Shown in pieces: positions 55,430-62,679 of a stretch of DNA of 64,000 nt. Location of the stretch: contig NZ_JAERVK010000019.1 of the NCBI RefSeq assembly GCF_016745425.1, positions 1-64,000 on the forward strand, given 5' to 3'. Position numbers and translations under genes: made by a program. Source of the DNA: Candidatus Methylomicrobium oryzae (GTDB taxonomy: Bacteria; Pseudomonadota; Gammaproteobacteria; Methylococcales; Methylomonadaceae). The notes beneath the pieces are model-generated. The model searched no databases. It had not been told where the DNA came from and saw only the letters and a list, made by a program, of their open reading frames with translations. The first letter of the stretch is position 1; every line of letters begins with the position of its first letter.

Positions 55430-56365
55430 ATGAAGCGTTCCACAATAAAAACGACAGCATCATTTGTGTTTGTGGCGACATTGGGCATCGGTCAGGCCTA
55501 TGCGCACACCGGCGTAAGGGATCAGGTCGACGAAGGCAAAGCCAGCTATAACGGCTTTACCATTACCCACGGCTGCGCTTCCGGAGCCGAGGGACAGTCG
55601 GGCCAGGCTTATCCGGTGTTGGGGCAGACGGCACTGTTTCCCTCCGGCAGCACGGCGGTGTGGCGGGATGGCACAGGTGCCGTAATCCAGCAAGGCGGCG
55701 ACGGCAACGGCACGATCTCGGCGGCCTCTTTGTCGCTGAACGTCACCGGTTATGCAAGCATGTCCTCGGCCTTTGCAACCTCGCAGGAGATTGTCGATAC
55801 GACCGGTGTCGTGCGCGGCCTGCACTGGCGCGACGGAGCGATGGAGCCCAAGTTGAATACTATTACCCCGTTCAAAATCACAGCCCCCACCATCAAAGAC
55901 AATTGCGTCAGGACTTTGAAGATCCGGGTTGCGGTCATCAACTGGTGCGACCTGAAAAAGAACGAAGCCAACGACGCCAAAGGGCCTTACAAAAAGCCGA
56001 AGGATGCTTTCGGTCGCCCGATCCCTCTCACTTCAATCGTTGACGTGAGCAACGGTCTGCAGACTAATGTCGCGGACTCGCCGCTTTATAAGAGTATGAG
56101 CGGCGGCAACGGCGACAACAACCGTGCCGACTGGTGGTTTTATGATTTGTACGGCGGCAGCCAATTGTATAAGGACCCTGAAGTCATCGGCTCTGCCGCC
56201 AATTACTGGTCGGCGGCAATCACTGTGAATAACAGCGCGGCGGATACCGCGGCCTGTGGAGGCACTTTGGTCGATTATACGGTCGAACCCGCCGGCATCG
56301 ATCTGGATACTTACCTGACCGGTCCGAATACCCAGCCGTTCACTTCGGGAAATGGCCCGTTCTAA
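55430..56365 (+). CDS. Secreted protein with predicted mature N-terminal histidine
   Basis: A 311-residue exported protein. The signal peptide (1-25, ending GQAYA) should be cut to leave His26 first (HTGVRDQVDEG). A His-Gly-Cys at 47-49 (TITHGCASG) recalls the HGC of YcnI/DUF1775 copper proteins, but overall similarity is weak and I do not claim membership. Five cysteines, one WWFYDLYGG and an Asp-rich C terminus are other marks. An N-terminal histidine is a copper ligand in several periplasmic proteins, which suggests but does not prove copper binding. The ATG at 55430 follows AAGGGGGG. It opens the cluster that ends with apbE, but has its own terminator. Confidence 0.75.
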   Translation: MKRSTIKTTASFVFVATLGIGQAYAHTGVRDQVDEGKASYNGFTITHGCASGAEGQSGQAYPVLGQTALFPSGSTAVWRDGTGAVIQQGGDGNGTISAASLSLNVTGYASMSSAFATSQEIVDTTGVVRGLHWRDGAMEPKLNTITPFKITAPTIKDNCVRTLKIRVAVINWCDLKKNEANDAKGPYKKPKDAFGRPIPLTSIVDVSNGLQTNVADSPLYKSMSGGNGDNNRADWWFYDLYGGSQLYKDPEVIGSAANYWSAAITVNNSAADTAACGGTLVDYTVEPAGIDLDTYLTGPNTQPFTSGNGPF

Positions 56366-56439
56366 CGATAACCAAAATATCTTGAAGGGAAACTCCGCAT
56401 GCCCCCGCGATCAGGCGCTGGGACATGCGGCCGCTTAAG

Positions 56440-56468
56440 GCCAAGCGCGGGACGTGTCTTGGCTTTTT
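56440..56468 (+). terminator. Intrinsic terminator after the 55430 gene
   Basis: GCCAAG (56440-56445) and CTTGGC (56458-56463) form a stem followed directly by TTTTT. It lies 75 bases after the stop. Confidence 0.65.
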
Positions 56469-56563
56469 GCCGTTTATGAAGGAGCGGAACTTCCTCTCCA
56501 TCGGGGCAATCTACGGGATTGGCCGGCGGCTTCGTTCCGCGTTCCGGAGCGGCGAACGGATTA

Positions 56564-56591
56564 TTGTACAAAGTGGGCAAAGGTGTATACT
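56564..56591 (+). promoter_or_regulatory. Predicted sigma-70 promoter
   Basis: TTGTAC (56564-56569) and TATACT (56586-56591) are 16 bases apart. Transcription from here would leave a leader of about 155 bases before the 56755 gene. The rest of the gap (56366-56754) shows nothing else. Confidence 0.5.
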
Positions 56592-56754
56592 TGCCCGGAT
56601 TTATTATCGGCGTAGCGCCCGACTGATGCTGCGCCTCAAAAGGCTTAAATACTGATATAACCAAGCGGGTCGATAAGGATTGTTAAAAGTCAGAGGGTTA
56701 AGACGCCAAGCGTTTTGTGTATATAACGGCCTCTTGCAGGGGCGCGGGGATATG

Positions 56755-57606
56755 ATGAGATTAACGAACAAAGCCATTGCCGCATCGGTTGGAACGCTGC
56801 TTTTAGGCAGCGTTTCGGCCGTGGTGCAAGCAGACATTCTGGACCAAAGCCTGGGTAATTTTATTGGCGCGACCGATTCGTACCGGATCACTTGCCAGTC
56901 GAGTCCGGATGGGGCAATCGGCCAGACCGATCACCTCAATTTCAAAATCATCGATACGACGCCGTCGAATGACGGTTCGTCACCCCTGTTACTGAATATT
57001 CATGTCAAGAAAGGCAGCAATCGAACCGGTTTCGTGACCCACGACGAAACGGAAGTAACGCCGGGAACGCAGCGGGAATTCGAGGTGGCGGGCGGCAAGG
57101 GTACGTATAAAATCGCTATCGACACCCTCGGCACGACGGATACCTCGAAAACGACAAAGCACACCTTTTCGGTCGAGACGCGCTGCTTGAACGATAATGG
57201 CGAGTTTACCAAGCCGGCGGTTGCAAAAATCAAGACAAGGACCGTCAAAAACGGTAAAAAAGCCAACTTGACGGCTGTTTGCGGCAAAAACAAACTGACC
57301 GGCGAAACCAGCAAGCTCTACGTGAAATTTGCCAATACGACGGCGGACCCGTCGCGCGTGGTGCTCAACGCCCAGGTACTGAAAGATAATTCGGCAACCA
57401 ATGTCACGGACGGCAACGGCGATGACGTTTATAGCGATGCAAGCAATCTGAAAGGCGGCAACGGCGACTACACGGTATTGGTCAACAGTACCGCCTACGC
57501 TTCTCAGCAGGACAATGCCAGAGATTACACGATTGAATACCAGTGCGAAAATAGCGCCAATGTCGATACCGGCACGGCCGATATTGTGCAGGTTCAGGAT
57601 CAATGA
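56755..57606 (+). CDS. Secreted protein with two copies of an unknown domain
   Basis: A 283-residue exported protein (signal peptide about 1-26, ending VVQA). The mature part holds two similar beta-rich domains, each with a cysteine pair: Cys47/Cys144 and Cys176/Cys264. The domain pattern is a YxxxC strand near the start and a xYxCxNxxxxxTG strand near the end. A third copy forms the next protein. I do not recognise the domain. I start at the second of two adjacent ATGs because GGGGA is then four bases away. A frame extends upstream, but without a signal peptide at its start. Confidence 0.75.
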   Translation: MRLTNKAIAASVGTLLLGSVSAVVQADILDQSLGNFIGATDSYRITCQSSPDGAIGQTDHLNFKIIDTTPSNDGSSPLLLNIHVKKGSNRTGFVTHDETEVTPGTQREFEVAGGKGTYKIAIDTLGTTDTSKTTKHTFSVETRCLNDNGEFTKPAVAKIKTRTVKNGKKANLTAVCGKNKLTGETSKLYVKFANTTADPSRVVLNAQVLKDNSATNVTDGNGDDVYSDASNLKGGNGDYTVLVNSTAYASQQDNARDYTIEYQCENSANVDTGTADIVQVQDQ

Positions 57607-57673
57607 GACGGGCCATCAGCAACCGTATTTTGAAGTTGGTAAAAGAGTAAGATCCGTTTGAAGTGGGGCGGCC

Positions 57674-58120
57674 ATGAGAAATAAGAGAAAGTTTTTAATG
57701 CAGATTGGGATCGTCTGGCTGTGCCAGGCGTCGGGCGTTCTGGCCCACGATCAGAGCGGAAGTCTGGGCGCTCAAGCTTCGGCTACCGATTACTACGAGC
57801 TGGAGTGCTTCGATGACGGCAACGGCTCTCCCGAGCATTTGTTTTTTGAAGTTCGCGGCGATACCAGGAATACGGCGGTACAAGTCAGCGGGCAAGTCGT
57901 CAACGGCAGCCAGGCGGCCAGCGCGACCGATCATACGAGCGGGGACAGCAGCTATAGCCCTCAGTTGAAAGTCGTTCACGAAGGTGATAACGATGTGTAT
58001 CGCATGGTAATCGACAAAAACGGCCCCGGCGTAGCCCAATATTCGCTGCAATATCACTGCGAAACGGGCAACGGCGTTCATACCGGAACATCCGATCTCA
58101 AGTTTTTGCAAGTCCAGTAA
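57674..58120 (+). CDS. Secreted single-domain paralogue with mature N-terminal histidine
   Basis: A 148-residue exported protein. Cleavage after VLA (residue 24) would leave His25 first (HDQSGSLG). The mature domain resembles each half of the preceding protein: SLG..ASATDYYELEC at the start (Cys45) and LQYHCETGNGVHTGTSDLKFLQVQ in pieces at the end (Cys129). The pair suggests a small family of periplasmic or surface domains that has duplicated here. Function unknown; a copper role is only a guess from the first residue and the neighbours. Confidence 0.75.
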   Translation: MRNKRKFLMQIGIVWLCQASGVLAHDQSGSLGAQASATDYYELECFDDGNGSPEHLFFEVRGDTRNTAVQVSGQVVNGSQAASATDHTSGDSSYSPQLKVVHEGDNDVYRMVIDKNGPGVAQYSLQYHCETGNGVHTGTSDLKFLQVQ

Positions 58121-58279
58121 TCTGCGGATACGCAATGAACACGACAGGAGAGAGAATCGGCGGTTGCTGCTATACAGCCTCGATATTCAACCGCCTGACT
58201 GCATTTCACTCTTTCGAGCGCACAGCCGAAGCCACCGCTTCAGCCTCCTTCGATTAAAGTCATCCCGGTCATTTTTTTC

Positions 58280-58813
58280 ATGTTAACAATCCACCAAAAA
58301 AAATTAGCCCTGTCCGGGGCGTTGTCGGCATTGCTGCTGTCGATGCCTTTATCTGCGGCTGAGCGCGGCGAGACTGCCGGCAATTGCGCCTTATCCATGC
58401 TGGATGGCTCCGGCAGTGTGGCATTGGACAAATTCAAGGGAAAGGTGGTCTATCTCGATTTCTGGGCATCCTGGTGCGGACCCTGCGCCAAATCGTTTCC
58501 GTTCATGAACCGATTGCACGAAGAGCTCGGCGGTAAAGACCTGGCGATCATCGGCGTCAATCTGGACGAAAACCCCGAAGATGCGCAGGCGTTTTTAGCG
58601 CAATATCCGGCCAATTTCACGATTGCCGCCGACAAGGGCGAACAGTGCGCCCGGCAGTTCGACGTGAAGGCGATGCCGTCGACGTACCTGATCGGCCGGG
58701 ACGGCGTCATTCGGGACGTGCATCTGGGCTTTCGTGCGGATGAAGGAAAAGCGCTGCGCGAAACCGTGGAGAAGCTGTTGAACGAGAATCCTTCGGCGGC
58801 GGCCGCGCAATGA
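58280..58813 (+). CDS. TlpA-type periplasmic thioredoxin
   Basis: A 177-residue exported thioredoxin-fold protein with a signal peptide (about 1-27). The redox motif WCGPC is at 65-69 (Cys66, Cys69) and the cis-proline is in KAMPSTYLI. It probably reduces disulfides on envelope proteins; the DUF4266 lipoprotein (C-terminal cysteines) and the cysteine-pair proteins next door are candidate partners. Its stop overlaps the ATG of the next gene. Confidence 0.9.
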   Translation: MLTIHQKKLALSGALSALLLSMPLSAAERGETAGNCALSMLDGSGSVALDKFKGKVVYLDFWASWCGPCAKSFPFMNRLHEELGGKDLAIIGVNLDENPEDAQAFLAQYPANFTIAADKGEQCARQFDVKAMPSTYLIGRDGVIRDVHLGFRADEGKALRETVEKLLNENPSAAAAQ

Positions 58814-59037
58814 TTTTACCGGTTCGAGGGACGTGCATGGCGCTGGCTTTTTTTCTGGGGATCGGTGCGGCCGGTTGCGCGGAAGTCGCGCCCTGGCAGC
58901 GCGGCAATCTGGCCAAGCCGCAGATGGCGCTGGAGCCCTATCCGCTGCAGAGCTCCTTTCGCGGCCACATCTACGGCAGCCGGGAAGCCGCTTCCGGCGT
59001 GAGCGCGTCCGAGGGAGGTGGATGTGGCTGCTATTGA
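58810..59037 (+). CDS. DUF4266 lipoprotein
   Basis: A 75-residue lipoprotein with lipobox GAAGC (Cys23). The mature 53 residues contain the DUF4266 signature PWQRGNLAKPQM and end in GGGCGCY. Just before the end is EAASGVS (59-65), which resembles the ApbE flavinylation motif (D/E)(A/G)x(S/T)GA(S/T) apart from Val for Ala, so Ser65 may carry FMN. This is my inference. DUF4266 genes usually lie beside DUF3570 and apbE genes, as here. The gene overlaps both neighbours. Confidence 0.85.
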   Translation: MILPVRGTCMALAFFLGIGAAGCAEVAPWQRGNLAKPQMALEPYPLQSSFRGHIYGSREAASGVSASEGGGCGCY

Positions 59038-61555
59038 GCCGGTTCAACCGGCCGACGACGCTCAGAAACCGTCGGCAGGTCCTTTAAATGCCTTGACCGC
59101 CGCCGCCCTGGCGCTGCCCGGCCTGGTGTTGCCGGCGGCGCAAGCGGCGGACGATGAATTTGCCGTCCAGTACGGCCATTACCAGGAAGAGAATCGCCAG
59201 CTGTTCGGCGTCGAAAGCAAGTTCCGGCCGATTACGGTCGATACCCTGCAGGGCAGCGGCAATCTCAAGCTCACCGACCGGGTCAAGTTTACTTTCAATT
59301 ACACGCAGGATACCTGGTCGGGAGCGACGCCGATCGCAACCGCGCCGCTCGACATGCGCGGCAACAGCACTTCGAATTCGCCCGACGGCATAACCGGCGC
59401 CACGCCGAACATCGTGGGCGATTTATTCTTCGATTCGAACTTGAATCCCTTGCGGACCGACGGTTTCGGCACTGTGGTCGGCGGTCCCGACCGCCGCCTA
59501 GTGCATACGCTTTCTTCCGCTTCTCCTGAAACCCGCAAGCAAGGCAGCTTCAAGCTGGGTTACGAATGGGACGAGGCGGCGCTGGACGTAGGGGGGGGCG
59601 TTTCGGTGGAGGACGACTACGAATCCGGCTTCGTCAACCTGGGCGGTCGGCTCGATTTCAATCAGAAACTGACTACCCTGAGTGGCGGCTTGAGCTATAC
59701 GTCGAGCGATACCAACGCGCGAATCGATCACGATGCGTTGCCGTATATCAATACCGGCGCCTATGACGGCCAGATCGAGCGGACGGCGGAAGGCGGAAAG
59801 ATCATCCATGGCGAGCGTAAGGATTGGGGCGCGCATCTCGGCCTGACCCAGGTTCTGAACAAGAACGCGCTGATCGAGGCCGGCCTGGGCTATACCCTCG
59901 GCAACGGCTATATGGAAAACCCTTACAAGGTCGTCGAAGTCGCCTTCATCAACGACAATATTCCGCCGCCCGAGGGTGCGGCCTATGTAGGGCAAGTCCG
60001 CGCTTTGCTCGAACAGCGCCCGGACGTGCGCAACCAGTTCAACGGGAATTTGGGGTATGTCCAGCATATCGACGCGCTGGATGCGGCGCTGCATTTCAAT
60101 TACCGCTATTATCTCGACGACTGGGGCATCAACGCCCACACCTTCGAATCCGACTGGGTGCAGCCGCTCGGCCATGGCTGGAGCGTGACGCCGAGAATCC
60201 GCTATTACTCCCAGGATGCGGCCGATTTTTATACTCCCTACCTGATTTCGAACCAGCCCTACAATTCGGGCCGGTTTAACCGCAATCTGTTGCCGAATCA
60301 TTTTTCCAGCGATCATCGCCTTTCCGGTTATGGCGCCTTGAGCGGCGGCGTGACGGTCAGCAAAAAGTTTGCGAAAGGCGTCGACGTCGACCTGGGCTTC
60401 GAATATTACACCCACCAGGGCGGCCTGAAAATCGGCGGGGGCGGCGAGGGCGACTACGCGGATTTCGATTCCTGGAACGTCAACGGCACGCTCAAGGTCA
60501 ATCTGGAAGCCCTGGCGGCGGGCGCCGACCACGGCAGCCATGCGCATCACCACCACCATCACGGCGCTACGGCCCCGGCCGGCGTGATGTTCGACCACAT
60601 GCTGGGCAAGAACGGCTTCATGGTCGGCTACCGTTACATGTATAGCAGTCAGAGCGGCGACATGCTGCACGGCTCGAATTTGGTCGGCGATCCTGCGATC
60701 GTGGCCGGCGGCTGCGGGCCTAACCCGTGCTTCGTCAAGCCGAACAGCATGGCGATGCACATGCACATGCTCGACATCATGTATGCGCCGACCGATTGGC
60801 TGAACCTGATGGTGATGCCGCAGTTCATGGACATGAGCATGACGATGCGCCGATTGACCGGCGCGCCGCCGGATGACGAAGCGCCGGACGGAGGCGTGCA
60901 TATCCCGCACCATGTCGAGAACGGGCACGAAACCGGCGGCATCAGCGACATGGGGGTGTATGCGCTGGTCAAGCTGTTCGATGCCGGCCGCCATCACCTG
61001 CACATGGGGCTCGGCCTGAGCATTCCGTTCGGGGCGGTCGACATCGAACTGCGGCGCAATCACCAGGTGGAAGGCGGCCTGATCCATTACGGGATGCAGC
61101 TCGGCAGCGGCACGCTCGATTTCAAGCCGAGCCTCACCTATACCGGCAATTACGAAGACTGGGCGTGGGGCGCGCAGCTGAGCGGCACCAAGCGTCTGGA
61201 AGACCATGGCGAAACCGGTTACCGCTTGGGCGACATCTTCCAGACCACGGCGTGGGGCGGCTACGGGCTGACGAACTGGCTGACTGCGACCCTGCGCGGC
61301 GTCTATACGATTCAAGGCGCGGTACAGGGCGAGTTTAATCAATTCATCGACCGGTTGGGGCCGATGGATTATCCGATGAACTACGGCGGCCGGTTTTGGG
61401 ACGTCGGCTTCGGGCTCAATGCGACAATTCCGAGCGGCGACCTGGCCGGCAATTCGCTGGGTGTCGAATGGCTGCAGCCGGTCGCCACCGATTACAACGG
61501 CTATCAGCTGGACCGCGACGGCACGTTGTCGGCGACCTGGCATTATGCGTTTTAA
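59024..61555 (+). CDS. DUF3570 outer-membrane barrel fused to a His/Met-rich barrel
   Basis: An 843-residue exported protein ending in Ala-Phe, as beta-barrels do. Residues about 45-500 are DUF3570 (VQYGHYQEENRQLFGVES, GSGNLKLTDRVKFTFNY). The rest is a second barrel-like region containing six consecutive histidines (508-513), a segment with eleven Met and two His in 36 residues (576-611), and more HxH and HH pairs. A usual DUF3570 protein is about half this length, so the second half is an addition. Such His/Met loops bind copper in known proteins. The GTG at 59024 is set by GGGAGG five bases upstream; it overlaps DUF4266 by 14 bases. A GTG at 59018 is also possible. Confidence 0.8.
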   Translation: MAAIEPVQPADDAQKPSAGPLNALTAAALALPGLVLPAAQAADDEFAVQYGHYQEENRQLFGVESKFRPITVDTLQGSGNLKLTDRVKFTFNYTQDTWSGATPIATAPLDMRGNSTSNSPDGITGATPNIVGDLFFDSNLNPLRTDGFGTVVGGPDRRLVHTLSSASPETRKQGSFKLGYEWDEAALDVGGGVSVEDDYESGFVNLGGRLDFNQKLTTLSGGLSYTSSDTNARIDHDALPYINTGAYDGQIERTAEGGKIIHGERKDWGAHLGLTQVLNKNALIEAGLGYTLGNGYMENPYKVVEVAFINDNIPPPEGAAYVGQVRALLEQRPDVRNQFNGNLGYVQHIDALDAALHFNYRYYLDDWGINAHTFESDWVQPLGHGWSVTPRIRYYSQDAADFYTPYLISNQPYNSGRFNRNLLPNHFSSDHRLSGYGALSGGVTVSKKFAKGVDVDLGFEYYTHQGGLKIGGGGEGDYADFDSWNVNGTLKVNLEALAAGADHGSHAHHHHHHGATAPAGVMFDHMLGKNGFMVGYRYMYSSQSGDMLHGSNLVGDPAIVAGGCGPNPCFVKPNSMAMHMHMLDIMYAPTDWLNLMVMPQFMDMSMTMRRLTGAPPDDEAPDGGVHIPHHVENGHETGGISDMGVYALVKLFDAGRHHLHMGLGLSIPFGAVDIELRRNHQVEGGLIHYGMQLGSGTLDFKPSLTYTGNYEDWAWGAQLSGTKRLEDHGETGYRLGDIFQTTAWGGYGLTNWLTATLRGVYTIQGAVQGEFNQFIDRLGPMDYPMNYGGRFWDVGFGLNATIPSGDLAGNSLGVEWLQPVATDYNGYQLDRDGTLSATWHYAF

Positions 61556-61577
61556 CCGATGAGGCTTCGTCTTCGGA

Positions 61578-61610
61578 AGACCTGCCAGGTTTTAAAAACC
61601 TGGCAGGTCT
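61578..61610. repeat. 33-base palindrome, copy 2
   Basis: The same AGACCTGCCAGG/CCTGGCAGGTCT palindrome as at 21927-21959, with TTTTAAAAA in the centre, which makes it the reverse complement of copy 1. It lies between the barrel gene and apbE and may end or dampen transcription. Confidence 0.8.
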
Positions 61611-61738
61611 ATAGGACGCCCCCTAAAAATGTTTTCGGTAATCGCCATAACCTAACCCTTGCTTCCGCAATGTAACGGCGATGTCGACGAATCCCTTTTG
61701 ACCGCCGCTGCGGTGGGCACCCAGAGGTTCACTCCGCC

Positions 61739-62662
61739 TTGAATACCCTTGAACTATATCGGCACGATTTCAAAGCCATGGGCACGCCCTGCGAAATTCA
61801 GCTTTTCGCGAAAGTTAGGGCTTCGGCCGGGCGGGCGGCCGAAGCCGCCGTTGCCGATATTGCGCGCCTGGAAGCGCGTTATTCGCGCTACCGCGCCGAC
61901 AGTTTCCTGTCCGAAATTAACCGCATTGCGGCGAAAGGCGGGCGGATCAAGGTGGACGATGAAACTGCGGGCCTTTTGAATTACGCGGCCACCTGCCATG
62001 AACAAAGCGGGGGACTGTTCGATATTACCTCGGGCATCTTGCGGCGCGCCTGGCGCTTCGACAGCGGCGCGTTGCCGGAGCAAAGTCTGATTGACGATTT
62101 GCTCGCCAAGGTCGGCTGGGACAAGGTCGTCTGGGCGCCGCCGGTACTCGAATTCCCACTGCCCGGCATGGAGATCGATTTCGGCGGCGTAGTGAAGGAA
62201 TATGCCGCCGACCGGGCCGCCGGCCTGTGCCGGGCGGCGGGCATCCGGCACGGCATGATCAATCTCGGCGGCGACATCAAGGTGATCGGCCCGCGCGCGG
62301 ACGGCAGCCCTTGGCGAATCGGCATTCGCCATCCCAGGCAAAAAGGAGGGCTCCTGCAAACGGTGGAACTGTCCGAAGGCGCGATGACCAGCAGCGGCGA
62401 TTACGAACGCTGCCTGACGATCGGCGATGTGCGCTACGGACACATTCTGAATCCGCGTACCGGCTGGCCGGTCGGGCACCTGGCGTCGGTTACCGTGATC
62501 GCCGACTTCTGCGTGGTGGCCGGCAGCGCTTCGACTATCGCCATGCTGAAGGCGGAGGCGGGGCCGGCCTGGCTGGAGTCGCTCGGGCTGCCGCATCTTT
62601 GGATCGACGTGAACGGCGGAACGGGCGGGACTTTGCAAAATGCTGCCGTTCACTCTCAATAA
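61739..62662 (+). CDS. apbE: FAD:protein FMN transferase
   Basis: ApbE attaches FMN from FAD covalently to Ser/Thr of exported proteins. The 307 residues show KAMGTPCEIQLFA at the start, SGGLFDITSG, DFGGVVKEYAADRAA, NLGGDIKVIG, and HILNPRTGWPVGHLASVTV with the metal- and FAD-binding residues. No clear signal peptide or lipobox is seen from the TTG start at 61739, so the true start may differ or the protein may be retained inside. No FMN-binding-domain protein is encoded nearby, which makes the DUF4266 lipoprotein the best local substrate. Confidence 0.88.
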   Translation: MNTLELYRHDFKAMGTPCEIQLFAKVRASAGRAAEAAVADIARLEARYSRYRADSFLSEINRIAAKGGRIKVDDETAGLLNYAATCHEQSGGLFDITSGILRRAWRFDSGALPEQSLIDDLLAKVGWDKVVWAPPVLEFPLPGMEIDFGGVVKEYAADRAAGLCRAAGIRHGMINLGGDIKVIGPRADGSPWRIGIRHPRQKGGLLQTVELSEGAMTSSGDYERCLTIGDVRYGHILNPRTGWPVGHLASVTVIADFCVVAGSASTIAMLKAEAGPAWLESLGLPHLWIDVNGGTGGTLQNAAVHSQ

Positions 62663-62679
62663 GGCTTTAGGAATCCGAC

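Noticed and set aside
59498-61543. 681-codon minus-strand open frame
   Set aside because: It is antisense to the DUF3570 fusion gene; its length follows from the GC bias of the real gene.
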